From a virus, in the IMG/VR virus record IMGVR_UViG_3300035698_000221, positions 1 to 64,000 of that record: DNA of 64,000 bases; one strand, 5' to 3'. Within the stretch, counting starts at the first letter, position 1; each line of letters opens with the position of its first letter. Below the pieces are notes generated by a model. That model was not told the DNA's origin, did no database searches, and saw nothing but the letters and a program-made list of their open reading frames with translations. The translations under genes were made by a program, and so were the position numbers. Below, piece by piece: positions 24,635 through 33,014 of this stretch.

Positions 24635-25162
24635 TTAACGATTAAGGCCTAGTTGTCTAAAAACTTTTTGAACTGCCTTGGCCTGATAGTAACAGTCAGT
24701 TAGTGCATTATGCGCACCTTCAAAATTTTTGGGTCTTGGATCTTCGTTGAGTAATTTGAATAATGTTCTAGAATCTCTAATTTGCCAGTAGTGCCATGGA
24801 CAAGGTCTTTTAACTTGACGCAATAGGTTCTCCATTAATGCAATATCAAATACCGGGCCTTGTGCCCATATATTATCTACGCCAACCATAAATCTTGATA
24901 TGCTGTCAAATACCACATCGAGTGGATCTCTGTTACTCGTTCCCAAAGCTTCTTCTCTAACTGCCAGTGTTTGTTTGCCCCACCAAGCACAAGTGTCTTC
25001 GTCGACACGACGTCCCATTTTAATTTGAGAATCTACATCTAGCCTATGGTAAATGGTGTTACCTTCAGCGTTTGATTTGGGATCAAACTTCAACGCACCT
25101 ATTGTGAGTATAACTGCGTCGGGCTGAGTTGCCAGAGTTTCGATATCTATCATTACATCCAT
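24635..25162 (-). CDS. dexA: DexA-like 3'-5' exonuclease (DEDD)
   Basis: 175 aa. It starts MDVMIDIETLATQPDAVIL, giving the DxE catalytic pair D6/E8, then has VDNIWAQGPVFDIAL (second Asp) and EGAHNALTDCYYQAKAV (HxxxxD). This is the DEDDh order of the Rv2179c/T4 DexA group. In T4 DexA degrades single-stranded DNA. It is separated by 1 nt from clpS. Confidence 0.82.
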   Translation of the reverse strand: MDVMIDIETLATQPDAVILTIGALKFDPKSNAEGNTIYHRLDVDSQIKMGRRVDEDTCAWWGKQTLAVREEALGTSNRDPLDVVFDSISRFMVGVDNIWAQGPVFDIALMENLLRQVKRPCPWHYWQIRDSRTLFKLLNEDPRPKNFEGAHNALTDCYYQAKAVQKVFRQLGLNR

Positions 25163-25163
25163 A

Positions 25164-25472
25164 TTAATCTGCTTCTAGTTTTACTTGTAACGGAAAATTA
25201 TGATTACGTGCAAGTAGTGTTACTTCCACGCCTTTTTGTTCTGCAATTTCGTATGGATAAGTTGCTACAATTGCACTGCCATACTCGTGTATTTTTTGTG
25301 TTATATCGGTAGCATCAGTTGGGTCGTAAGAAAATATTGAGATTAAAGTGGTAATTACAAATTCTACAGTGGTTTCGTTATCATTTAGATAGATAACATT
25401 AAACATTGACGGTTCTTTAACCTTCTCATTTACTGCTGGTTTTGAATCTACTTCTTTTATGTCTGGCATCAC
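25164..25472 (-). CDS. clpS: ClpS-like protease adaptor
   Basis: 102 aa. Residues about 22-95 follow ClpS: MFNVIYLNDNETTVEFVITTL (the N-degron pocket strand and helix), DITQKIHEYGSAIVATYPYEIAEQK and a closing strand. ClpS normally delivers N-degron substrates to ClpA; here the phage carries ClpX but no ClpA in view. It follows hsp20 after a 46-nt spacer with a GC-rich hairpin. Confidence 0.85.
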   Translation of the reverse strand: MMPDIKEVDSKPAVNEKVKEPSMFNVIYLNDNETTVEFVITTLISIFSYDPTDATDITQKIHEYGSAIVATYPYEIAEQKGVEVTLLARNHNFPLQVKLEAD

Positions 25473-25487
25473 TGTCTTTCTATATGT

Positions 25488-25509
25488 GGGGGAGATATTT
25501 CACTCCCCC
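25488..25509 (-). terminator. GC-rich intergenic hairpin after hsp20
   Basis: 7-bp perfect stem GGGGGAG/CTCCCCC with an 8-nt loop (25488-25494 with 25503-25509). There is no U-run afterwards on the minus strand, so it may reduce read-through or protect mRNA ends rather than terminate fully. Confidence 0.5.
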
Positions 25510-25517
25510 TAGACTGT

Positions 25518-25970
25518 TTATTTGCTGTCGGTTACTGTTGAATCAGTGATCTTGATTGTTTTAGGTTTTAATGCGTCTGGTACTTCACGCACTAAATGCA
25601 CATTCAACATACCCAACTCAAGTGTAGCGTTTGCTACCTTAACATGGTCAGCGAGTGTGAACTCTCTGCGGAAGTTGCGGCCGCCAATACCTTTGTGTAG
25701 GTAGTTGACATCTTCGTCTCCTTTAGGAGCAGTTCCTTCAATCTTTAGTTGATCACCATCTGTAGTAACCTCAAGATTCTCCATACCAAAGCCAGCAACT
25801 GCTAACGAAATCATATACTCATCTTCGTTAATTTGTGCTATGTTGTATGGGGGGTAACCATTTCCATTTGGACTATTTGCAAATTGTCTTTCCATTTCGT
25901 TAAACAGTCTATCAAAGCCAATAGTGGCTCTGTGGAAGTGTGGTAGGTCTAGAGTTGTTAGTCTTGTCAT
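25518..25970 (-). CDS. Small heat-shock protein Hsp20
   Basis: 150 aa from the ATG at 25970, preceded by AAGGAG 6 nt upstream. The alpha-crystallin domain runs from about 33 to 130 (EDEYMISLAVAGFGMENLEV, GIGGRNFRREFTLADHVKV) and the C-terminal tail is short. It binds unfolding proteins; phage Hsp20 is thought to aid virion assembly or stress. A TATAAATA promoter lies 89 nt upstream, leaving a structured leader. Confidence 0.93.
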   Translation of the reverse strand: MTRLTTLDLPHFHRATIGFDRLFNEMERQFANSPNGNGYPPYNIAQINEDEYMISLAVAGFGMENLEVTTDGDQLKIEGTAPKGDEDVNYLHKGIGGRNFRREFTLADHVKVANATLELGMLNVHLVREVPDALKPKTIKITDSTVTDSK

Positions 25971-26058
25971 TGTTTTCTCCTTAATATTAAGCAAGATTAA
26001 TTGTAGCACCCTTTCGGCGTGCCGGTAAATGTACTCCGGTTCATCCTTTGTACACATT
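25971..26058 (-). promoter_or_regulatory. Structured hsp20 leader, possible RNA thermometer
   Basis: The leader contains CCGG-10 nt-CCGG, then GCAC...GTGC around a GAAA loop, and finally a CTTAATATTAAG palindrome touching the AAGGAG ribosome site. Weak A-U pairing over the Shine-Dalgarno of a heat-shock gene is compatible with a thermometer but is not proof. Confidence 0.4.
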
Positions 26059-26066
26059 TATTTATA
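26059..26066 (-). promoter_or_regulatory. Late promoter TATAAATA for hsp20
   Basis: Exact T4 late-promoter core TATAAATA on the minus strand, 89 nt upstream of the Hsp20 start. Confidence 0.7.
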
Positions 26067-26085
26067 CAGGGTCTTTCTGTATAAG

Positions 26086-26337
26086 TCAATATTTCTTTTC
26101 GGGTAATTTTTCCAAAGCAAGTTGTTTAAGCCAACGTTTACGTGCTTGGGCGGCTTTTCGTTTGCGGAGAGTTGTTGGTTTAATATACTCAGTTTTATCC
26201 TGCACCTGTTGTAATTTTCCGCTTTCTTGCACTTTTTTCTTTAGTTTGCGTAATGCTGTTTCCACATTACCATCTTTAACGAACACTGATGTGCCTGATA
26301 GGTGTGCATCAAATTGATTATTTTTTTGGTATTTCAT
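26086..26337 (-). CDS. rpsU: Ribosomal protein bS21
   Basis: 83 aa, highly basic. Start at 26337 (MKYQKNNQFDAHL) lies inside the end of clpX (20-nt overlap). The S21 core is clear: SVFVKDGNVETALRKLKKKV, then KPTTLRKRKAAQARKRW. bS21 is a labile 30S protein near the anti-Shine-Dalgarno; phage copies probably replace the host protein to favour phage mRNAs. No obvious Shine-Dalgarno is seen, which fits a gene able to bias its own translation or coupling to clpX. Confidence 0.9.
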   Translation of the reverse strand: MKYQKNNQFDAHLSGTSVFVKDGNVETALRKLKKKVQESGKLQQVQDKTEYIKPTTLRKRKAAQARKRWLKQLALEKLPEKKY

Positions 26338-27547
26338 ATTTAAAGTTTGCTTTTTTGTTGTCCTTAATAACTTTTTCGGTAATAGTAATACTCTTAATGT
26401 GATTCTTTTTAATTTCGGCCATGTCAAACATATAAGGCTGTAATATTCGTTCTAACACAGCCTTAAGTCCTCGAGCACCTACTTTTAATTTTACTGCTTC
26501 TTCGGCAATGGCTCTTAATGAACCACTATCAAAGTTTAATTTAATGTTATCAACACCAAAGTAAAATTTCATTTGTGCTAATAAATTGTGTTTAGGCTCT
26601 TTAAGTATAGCAACATAGTCGTCTAGTGTCAAGTCATTTGTATGCACTATAACAGGAAATCTGCCCGTAAATTCTGGTATCATACCAAACTTAACAAAGT
26701 CCTCGTGTATAATCTGACTTCTATCTGTTCCTTTACTTTTAAGTTTGCTGCCAAAACCAATAGCAGTGGCATTGATACGTTTTTCGATAATTTTCTCTAA
26801 GTCCACAAATGCACCACCAGCGATAAAGAGTATATTACTTGTGTCTATGTCTACACTCTCACTAACGACCATTTTCTTGCTTGCTTTTACTGATATTTTG
26901 CATTTGGTGCCCTCAACGAGCTTTAAAAGTGCTTGTTGAACGCCCTCTCCTGAGACGTCCTTGCTAGTAGTACTTGATTCGCCTTTACGTGCAATTTTAT
27001 CTATCTCATCAATAAACACAATACCCTGTTCACATTTCCTGGGATCGAATCCTGCTTCTGCTAATAAACGCTCTATAACGTTCTCTACATCTTCGCCCAC
27101 GTAACCAGCTTCGGTTAAACTAGTTGCATCAGTAATAACAAATGGCACCTTGAGGTATTCTGCGATAGTCTTAGCTAATAATGTTTTGCCTGTTCCCGTA
27201 GGACCAAACAATAATAAATTACTCTTATCCAACTTGATGTTGGTATTGTTAAACACTCTTTTATAATGATTGACCACGGCTACAGCAATAGCTGTTTTTG
27301 CCTCATCCTGCCCAATAATGTGTTCGTCTAAATGTTTCTTTATTCCCACAGGGTCTAGGGTCTCAGCGATCTTTAATTCTGGTATGATTTTATCTTGTTT
27401 TTCTTTCGCTAAGATATTAGTACATAATTCTGTACATTCATCACAAATACCAACATCATTGCTTATTATTAACGTTTCTACTTCACTTTTATTTTTGCCG
27501 CAGAAATTACATACTACTTCTGGCTTATCCTTGGTGTTCATTGGCAT
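26318..27547 (-). CDS. clpX: ClpX ATP-dependent protease unfoldase
   Basis: 409 aa, full length. N-terminal zinc-binding domain with four Cys (CNFCGKNK...CDECTELC), Walker A GPTGTGKTLLAKT, pore loop GYVGEDVE, Walker B GIVFIDEIDKIARK, and the C-terminal lid with GARGLKAVLERILQPYMFDMAE. ClpX recruits ClpP; no phage ClpP is in this window, so it probably docks to host ClpP. It is followed by bS21, Hsp20 and ClpS, a compact proteostasis cluster. Confidence 0.96.
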   Translation of the reverse strand: MPMNTKDKPEVVCNFCGKNKSEVETLIISNDVGICDECTELCTNILAKEKQDKIIPELKIAETLDPVGIKKHLDEHIIGQDEAKTAIAVAVVNHYKRVFNNTNIKLDKSNLLLFGPTGTGKTLLAKTIAEYLKVPFVITDATSLTEAGYVGEDVENVIERLLAEAGFDPRKCEQGIVFIDEIDKIARKGESSTTSKDVSGEGVQQALLKLVEGTKCKISVKASKKMVVSESVDIDTSNILFIAGGAFVDLEKIIEKRINATAIGFGSKLKSKGTDRSQIIHEDFVKFGMIPEFTGRFPVIVHTNDLTLDDYVAILKEPKHNLLAQMKFYFGVDNIKLNFDSGSLRAIAEEAVKLKVGARGLKAVLERILQPYMFDMAEIKKNHIKSITITEKVIKDNKKANFKYEIPKK

Positions 27548-27870
27548 CTTTCTAAAATTAGTTCTAAAACGGTTTGGCTGTCTGTTGAGATTGCTTTTTT
27601 ACTCTTAAGTAACTCTGTTTTTAAATCTATATGTTCTGTTAACTGTGTATTGTTTACTATAGTGTAGTCCACAATCTCAGCAACTTTACTTAGCCATTTT
27701 ACATCATCGCTATAACTTCCGTATATATAAAAATCAATATTCATATCGAAGTTAGTAAAGGTTTCCTTAACTCCCATGAGCTCGTCCATGTTTATATCAA
27801 ACAACAAAAACTTTTTACTGTCTCTGTCCAGTCTGTCTGGTGCCGATATAATATTAATTTCACTTACCAA
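27538..27870 (-). CDS. Hypothetical protein, 110 aa
   Basis: Short alpha/beta protein (INIISAPDRLDRDSKKFLLF, MNIDFYIYGSYSDDVKWL), overlapping clpX by 10 nt and its upstream neighbour by 11 nt. A glycosyl- or nucleotide-binding half-fold is possible. Small proteins of this sort are common in marine T4-like phages. Function unknown. Confidence 0.72.
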   Translation of the reverse strand: MVSEINIISAPDRLDRDSKKFLLFDINMDELMGVKETFTNFDMNIDFYIYGSYSDDVKWLSKVAEIVDYTIVNNTQLTEHIDLKTELLKSKKAISTDSQTVLELILERCQ

Positions 27871-28399
27871 GGACTGTCTCCTTTTTTAGATAACGTTTGA
27901 GTTGTTCTTGTTCAGTTACAGTTAGTTCTTCTAGTGTATAATCGCCTTTGTTAATACGATCTATTAAGTGCTTTAAATATTCTTCATCGTAAGTATAAAT
28001 GTCTGTGTTATCTTTGTCAACTTCTATCCATTTATTACCATTGTATTTGAATAATTTAGTTGGTTTACTGTCGACACGTAAAAACATGTCGCCTTTGTTG
28101 GGGTGCTCTGGAAATTTAATACCAAAGCCTGTTTTACTAGCGTACCGAGCATCGTTATTGTCTGCTTGTAGACCTAGTTCTTCTTTAACTAGTCTAAAGT
28201 ATTCAGGTTTAACAACCTCTTTTATTTTTTCTACTTCTACCTCAACAAACTTTTCGATCTCTACAAACACCTCTACTACCTTTTCAACAACGACTTCTTT
28301 AGGCTTACGCTCTAGTTCGTCTAAAGCCTTATCTAATCGCTGTAGAGCTATTTGATATTTGCGCCAAATGCTCTCTACTGTTTCTTGATGCTTATGCAT
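27860..28399 (-). CDS. Coiled-coil protein with Val-Glu-Lys repeats, 179 aa
   Basis: N-terminus helical (ESIWRKYQIALQRLDKALDEL), then a repeated V(E/V)KVVEV pattern (residues about 36-65), then a compact C-terminal domain with KGDMFLRVDSKPTKLFKYNG and TYDEEYLKHL. The C-terminal module is shared by many marine phage proteins. The first lines resemble the gene downstream-upstream pair at 28392-28619 (IWAKYKNTLAQLNEVLDD), suggesting relatedness. Possibly virion associated. Confidence 0.72.
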   Translation of the reverse strand: MHKHQETVESIWRKYQIALQRLDKALDELERKPKEVVVEKVVEVFVEIEKFVEVEVEKIKEVVKPEYFRLVKEELGLQADNNDARYASKTGFGIKFPEHPNKGDMFLRVDSKPTKLFKYNGNKWIEVDKDNTDIYTYDEEYLKHLIDRINKGDYTLEELTVTEQEQLKRYLKKETVLGK

Positions 28400-28619
28400 C
28401 TGTTCCTAAACGTGAATTGATTTTTGCTTCTAGTTCTGCAATATCTGCTGGCATTGTAAAGTCAAGATCAAGTTCACTTTTCAGTGCTTCATTCTCGTCC
28501 AAAGCCTCGTTGAGTTCATTTTTCAGTGCTTCATTATCGTCCAATACCTCGTTGAGTTGTGCCAGGGTATTCTTATACTTTGCCCAAATTCCATCAATTT
28601 CCTGTTGTGGCTTAGCCAT
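28392..28619 (-). CDS. Small coiled-coil protein, 75 aa
   Basis: Contains a tandem repeat NEALKNELNEALDE / NEALKSELDLD and ends in FTMPADIAELEAKINSRLG. That ending matches the C-terminus of the upstream membrane protein (MPADVADLEGNVNDKLR), hinting at a shared interaction tag. It overlaps both neighbours by 8 nt. Confidence 0.75.
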   Translation of the reverse strand: MAKPQQEIDGIWAKYKNTLAQLNEVLDDNEALKNELNEALDENEALKSELDLDFTMPADIAELEAKINSRLGTDA

Positions 28620-29979
28620 TATTCTTTTTCCTTAGTTTATCATTAACGTTACCCTCTAGATCTGCTACATCTGCAGGCATGGAAGTGTCTACGTTTGCCT
28701 CAACATAGACCCTTTCAATTTTTACTTCAGGTTCTATATTCGGAGGGTACATTTCATTCATAAGATCATCATCTTCTTTAGTGTACTCTCTGTGTGCATG
28801 TGTGGGACTCTGTTTTTCCTCTCTAGCCCATTGGAATTGTTTGGTTGCGGCAAGTATCAGTGTAAGTGCCAATGGATCAAATACCACAACCAGCAGTAAA
28901 ATTACCCAACGAACAGCACGTTCCAACATATTAACATCAGGATTGTCACCGTAAATTACTGCGGCAACATACTTAATTGGACCTACTTCTGCTTCTAGTT
29001 TACGATATTCCTTTTCGTAGACAGCAATTTCTTCATTAAGTTTGTCTATTTCCAACTGTTCAGAATCTACTAGGTTTTCAAATTCATCTATTTTGCCGTC
29101 TATGTCATCTGTTTTAGTAGTAGCGGCATTACGCAAATTTTGTATTCTAGCATTTGTTGATGCTAAACCATCAGCATACTTTTGGTCGATCGTATTAAGA
29201 CGAGTATTCAGTGTTGTGTTGATGTTTTTAATTTCACGTTGGGCGGCGCTGGCAACACTTAGTTCGTTGCGTTTTGCTGTTTCTGTTGTTGCTAGTTCAG
29301 TTGTCTGGGCTTCTTTTATTGCGTCGTCTAGCCCTTTTTTATTAAAGGAGTTTTGATATCTAGCCTGTGCGGCCGCAATGTCTGCTGTCTTTCTGACCTG
29401 TGCCGCTTTGATGTCTGCGTCTTTACGATCTAAGGCTTGCTCTAAACGCTTTTGCTGTAATGCTATTTGTTTCTCTGCATCAGTACGAGCATTTGCTTTT
29501 TCCTGAGTAATCTGTCCCCGTACTTCGTTAAGTGTGTCTTGGTTCCGGTCTACCAGATTATCTACACGCTGATCTTCACCTTTACTGAGTCTGCCAAGTT
29601 CTGTGTTCCATCTAGCAATCTTAGCCTCACTTCTGATTATTTTACTTGCTAACTGAGTTACTTCTGCACGTTGCTCATCGCTCATTGCAGTCTGTTCGAT
29701 ATGTGCTTTGGATAAGAAACCAAAGATACCCATACTGGTAACAAACATCAATATAGCAATTGCAGGTATTAGATAAAGTTTGAATGCCACCGGCATTCGT
29801 TTCCAATTTTGGTGTAACCAAACTGTAGCAACAATCTTACCAGTTTCAAGTGCTCCGCCCATAACAATAACAGGTACGGCAGCCGCGGCAAATATTGCTA
29901 TAAGCCCGATAATGCTATAAAAAGCGGCAATACCGCTAATAGCAAGTGCAACAGTTAATATAAATGCGGCAAAAATCAT
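28612..29979 (-). CDS. Membrane protein with long coiled coil, 455 aa
   Basis: Three to four hydrophobic segments in residues 1-90 (FILTVALAISGIAAFYSIIGL, YLIPAIAILMFVTSMGIFGFL) are followed by about 240 residues of Ala/Glu/Lys/Arg-rich coiled coil, another membrane segment near 365-385 (WVILLLVVVFDPLALTLILA) and a charged tail. Similar large membrane proteins are conserved in cyanomyophages without known role. Inner-membrane remodelling or DNA injection are guesses. Confidence 0.75.
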   Translation of the reverse strand: MIFAAFILTVALAISGIAAFYSIIGLIAIFAAAAVPVIVMGGALETGKIVATVWLHQNWKRMPVAFKLYLIPAIAILMFVTSMGIFGFLSKAHIEQTAMSDEQRAEVTQLASKIIRSEAKIARWNTELGRLSKGEDQRVDNLVDRNQDTLNEVRGQITQEKANARTDAEKQIALQQKRLEQALDRKDADIKAAQVRKTADIAAAQARYQNSFNKKGLDDAIKEAQTTELATTETAKRNELSVASAAQREIKNINTTLNTRLNTIDQKYADGLASTNARIQNLRNAATTKTDDIDGKIDEFENLVDSEQLEIDKLNEEIAVYEKEYRKLEAEVGPIKYVAAVIYGDNPDVNMLERAVRWVILLLVVVFDPLALTLILAATKQFQWAREEKQSPTHAHREYTKEDDDLMNEMYPPNIEPEVKIERVYVEANVDTSMPADVADLEGNVNDKLRKKNNG

Positions 29980-29990
29980 AGTATGAGTAT

Positions 29991-30197
29991 TTAATGTTCT
30001 TGTCGATTTCTTGGCAAATACATGTATAGGTCTCGTTGCTCTTGAGATATATTATCTGCATACCAAAACTTCTTGTGAGTATCGTATGTGTTTGCCGCAA
30101 TGCTGGCAAGCATGTCCTGTAGTCCTGGCAATAGTTCTTCGTCAAAGTCTACAAGTTCTTCATCGTCCCAATCTTCATCTAGTTTTTTATCAGTCAT
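29991..30197 (-). CDS. Small acidic protein, 68 aa
   Basis: Start at 30197 with GGAGAG Shine-Dalgarno and an ATGA overlap with the Zn-ribbon gene upstream. Begins MTDKKLDEDWDDEELVDFDE, strongly acidic, then a helical part with an aromatic C-terminus. Function unknown; acidic tails can mimic DNA. Confidence 0.75.
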   Translation of the reverse strand: MTDKKLDEDWDDEELVDFDEELLPGLQDMLASIAANTYDTHKKFWYADNISQEQRDLYMYLPRNRQEH

Positions 30198-30301
30198 TTT
30201 TTCTCTCCACAGTAAGGACAAGACTCACCATTTGGTATATACACCAATGGATGTCCATCCCATGATTCTTTGCCACCACTACATGCCCATTGATCTGACA
30301 T
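30194..30301 (-). CDS. Tiny zf-CHCC-like zinc ribbon, 35 aa
   Basis: Reads MSDQWACSGGKESWDGHPLV, then YIPNGESCPYCGEKK. The C-x-GG...GHP-x-VYI...CPYC arrangement matches the CHCC zinc finger known from NDUFS6-like proteins. Start has AGGAG upstream and overlaps the stop of the next gene (TAATG). Possibly a minimal metal-binding regulator. Confidence 0.72.
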   Translation of the reverse strand: MSDQWACSGGKESWDGHPLVYIPNGESCPYCGEKK

Positions 30302-30444
30302 TAGAGCTCCTGGTTCTTATGCTTAGTTTTACGAGTATGCTTGGTACGATCTTGCTCTACTTTAGCCTTGTAAGGACCCTGCCGATTTAGCAATTCTTTT
30401 GCATACGGATTACGTTTTTTTAGCCTGTTAATTACTGAAGTCAT
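30301..30444 (-). CDS. Tiny basic protein, 47 aa
   Basis: ATG at 30444 preceded by GAGGGG, stop overlapping the next ATG. Lys/Arg-rich with VINRLKKRNPYAKELLNRQ and a tail RTKHTRKTKHKNQEL. Probably binds nucleic acid. First gene of this small minus-strand cluster, divergent from the gene at 30498. Confidence 0.7.
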   Translation of the reverse strand: MTSVINRLKKRNPYAKELLNRQGPYKAKVEQDRTKHTRKTKHKNQEL

Positions 30445-30497
30445 TTTTCCCCTCTAATAGTTTTTATATGTAAATAGTGTACAGTCATTCTATTCAT

Positions 30498-30743
30498 ATG
30501 TCAATACTTAACACATTACGTGCCGGGCATCTCGCAGACCACCGAATTAGAACAAGCGAAGGTGGTTACCGATTCTGTCGTTTAATACAAGGCGAAGAAA
30601 AATCCATAAAGTGCTTTAAATGGTTTATGGAACATGCCAACGGTCGTTGGGCATGGCAACACACTCCCTGGCGATCCCAGGGCGAATACCTGATATTTTT
30701 AGATGATGAGGACGACATCTTGTACTTTACTTTGACGTACTAG
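30498..30743 (+). CDS. Hypothetical protein, 81 aa, isolated on plus strand
   Basis: ATG at 30498 (MSILNTLRAGHLADHRIRTS) is preferred to an upstream GTG. The sequence GRWAWQHTPWRSQGEYLIFL is aromatic rich. A TGTAAATA motif upstream may be its promoter. It ends overlapping the stop of the convergent endolysin gene by 4 nt. Not recognised. Confidence 0.6.
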   Translation: MSILNTLRAGHLADHRIRTSEGGYRFCRLIQGEEKSIKCFKWFMEHANGRWAWQHTPWRSQGEYLIFLDDEDDILYFTLTY

Positions 30744-31300
30744 TTTTCCCAACGGTAAAAAATATGATCCTCGATTGCTACCGTCTTTGTTATAGTACGG
30801 GCCCACGATGGACTCACATAGGTAGCATGGTAATGGGTTGCACCGTCAGTTATGTCTATCATCTGTGTTTTACCCAATAATACGTCGCCCACTAACATCT
30901 TAATAGCACCAAATGATGCAGAATTAATTAATGTATCTGACTTGCCATCACAGTACCAACTAAATTGGCACTGATGTTTGACGGGTACTAGTTTTTTTAT
31001 GCTTTTCCAACTAGGTTGATGAGGACCTTGCATCACTACTTCACATATTGTGTTAGGATACCGATGGTCAGTAACACGGTTAAGTGTTACATACATTACT
31101 GCCAACTGCCCTGCTCTGGGTTGATTACGTGCTTCGTGGTATATGTTTTGGTAGAGGCACCCTAATTGCTCTTTGTTATAATACTTTAAGTCGACTACCG
31201 GTACATGTGATACCACATGCTGTACTTGTTGTTGTTGTACTACTACTAAGAAAGCCAGTAAACTCAATATTCCTGCACTAAGTGTAGCGTAAACCCTCAT
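30740..31300 (-). CDS. SleB-type cell wall hydrolase, probable SAR endolysin
   Basis: 186 aa. N-terminal hydrophobic segment (ATLSAGILSLLAFLVVV) followed by Gln-rich linker, then the hydrolase_2 (SleB) domain: CLYQNIYHEARNQPRAGQL with the likely catalytic Glu, VMYVTLNRVTD, CQFSWYCDG and ATHYHATYVSPSWA. Enzymes of this family cleave peptidoglycan. A weak N-terminal anchor suggests signal-arrest-release export independent of a classical holin. Confidence 0.87.
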   Translation of the reverse strand: MRVYATLSAGILSLLAFLVVVQQQQVQHVVSHVPVVDLKYYNKEQLGCLYQNIYHEARNQPRAGQLAVMYVTLNRVTDHRYPNTICEVVMQGPHQPSWKSIKKLVPVKHQCQFSWYCDGKSDTLINSASFGAIKMLVGDVLLGKTQMIDITDGATHYHATYVSPSWARTITKTVAIEDHIFYRWEN

Positions 31301-31355
31301 CTCCGCATCCTTTTGTAAGTATATAGTGTAATTATATAACCGCTCGGCTAGCTTG

Positions 31356-33014
31356 TCAACCTTGCATTGCGTTTGGTATTATGCCCGCAGTCGTCAGAAC
31401 TGTCTGATTTTGTCCAGAGTATACACTTGATTTGATTGCATCACCTGTTATGTTTGATTCGACCATGCCTAACAATATATCCCTAGTTCCCAGATCATCA
31501 AGATCAACACCGAAAGATTCAAGTGACCCGGCAAACGCAAGAATAGTGTTTTTATTTGATGAGAATTGTGCTGTATCTATACCAGCTTTAGACAATAATG
31601 ACTTTGAGTCTGAAACTTGTTTTGCTATAGCATCGTAATCTGTGTGTACAGTTTCGCAGGCTTCTCTGAGTTCCAGACTGCCAATCGCAAGAAAAGAACG
31701 CAAGTTGTTGTAGTAGGCGTCTAGCCCTGTTTCGATAGCACTTATAGCATCCGAATAAGAGCCATATGATCCTGCACCAACACCTGCTGGTACTATTACT
31801 GACAGTGTTGACCCGTCTGGTTCCCCATATACATCTGTTGCTACATTAGTGATGCGCTCATATCCTGATATTAGATTAAGTCCATCTGAGCTTGCACTTA
31901 TAACAGTTAAGGCGGTGGCAATACGAGTTAAACGTGCTTCAAGTAGCCAGCCTGATACAGGACCTATAATATCTCTTAAAGTTGGTTGTCCATACAGCCC
32001 ACTACCTGTTCCTAGTTGTGCTAACAGGGCAGTAAAAGTTGTTGTTTGTATAGGAGTAGTAACAACATCTAAATTAGCAAGTGGTCCTGAAGTGGTAACT
32101 TGCCTAATGGTGTTTCCAAATGCAATATTATCTTGAAGTTTTAAAAATGTAAATGTGTTTAATGCTTGTGCCACTTCGGTAAAACTACTAAATGTTACTA
32201 AATCTGAAGATGTACGTAGAGCCGTCGAAGGCAACAATACATCAACTACGTTTTCCAATCGTTCGTTGGGAGTGTACTGAAATGTCTGATAAAAAGAGGA
32301 GTCTATTGCTATCAGAGATAGTACATCATAGAGTATGTCTTCATATTGTTCATCATAATAATCTATTTCATCAACTAGATTAAGACCAGATATCCAGGTT
32401 TTAATTGGGTCTGACAGAGGCAATTCTGCGTCTATTAATTGTTTTGCTAATCCTCTTGCTGTGCCGTATAACTCCAAATCCTTGTAATCAAATACAGTTC
32501 CCATAGCAATAAAATCATTGCCTAGTTTTGTTAAGTTTTCTTGCGAGTTCACAGTTAAAAACCCAGTTAATCCACCTGTACTGATGTCACTTTGCTTTGA
32601 AACCTTGGCGCCGTAGTCAGACAAATCAGTTGTATTCTTTTTTGTTGCGTCCTTGATTATGCGAAAGCACTGAGTTGCATACCCAGACGCTTGCATAAAA
32701 AACTGTCCAAAGCCTGAGATGTCACCTGAAGCAAATAGTGTTGTAGCATGGTTATAATATGCCGTACGTAAACTACCTGTGGGTGTTACGGTAGTGTATG
32801 CACTTGGTATATTTCCCACTAGCCCTGGCATAATATTATTGCCTAGGTCACTTATATCTACGCTCACTGCATTAGCATCTGTTATAGCCGCCTGTGCTTT
32901 AGATATAATATCAGTACTGTACATGGCAGCAAACAGCGTATTCACAAAAGCATTGTCTAAGCCGCCATCGGCTAACAATCCTTGCGTTGCTGTTAATGTG
33001 CTTGGTTGTGTCAT
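31356..33014 (-). CDS. Probable large virion structural protein
   Basis: 552 aa. Begins MTQPSTLTATQGLLADGGLD, rich in Ala, Ser, Thr and Asp, with no enzyme motif and long helical stretches. It directly follows the PAAR gene, so a baseplate or tail position is likely. Resembles uncharacterised structural proteins of marine myophages. No signal peptide. Confidence 0.75.
   Translation of the reverse strand: MTQPSTLTATQGLLADGGLDNAFVNTLFAAMYSTDIISKAQAAITDANAVSVDISDLGNNIMPGLVGNIPSAYTTVTPTGSLRTAYYNHATTLFASGDISGFGQFFMQASGYATQCFRIIKDATKKNTTDLSDYGAKVSKQSDISTGGLTGFLTVNSQENLTKLGNDFIAMGTVFDYKDLELYGTARGLAKQLIDAELPLSDPIKTWISGLNLVDEIDYYDEQYEDILYDVLSLIAIDSSFYQTFQYTPNERLENVVDVLLPSTALRTSSDLVTFSSFTEVAQALNTFTFLKLQDNIAFGNTIRQVTTSGPLANLDVVTTPIQTTTFTALLAQLGTGSGLYGQPTLRDIIGPVSGWLLEARLTRIATALTVISASSDGLNLISGYERITNVATDVYGEPDGSTLSVIVPAGVGAGSYGSYSDAISAIETGLDAYYNNLRSFLAIGSLELREACETVHTDYDAIAKQVSDSKSLLSKAGIDTAQFSSNKNTILAFAGSLESFGVDLDDLGTRDILLGMVESNITGDAIKSSVYSGQNQTVLTTAGIIPNAMQG

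Noticed and set aside
28392-28619. Start shift making one gene with the upstream membrane protein
   Set aside because: Shared C-terminal motif tempted a fusion reading, but the two frames have separate starts and stops with a normal 8-nt overlap.
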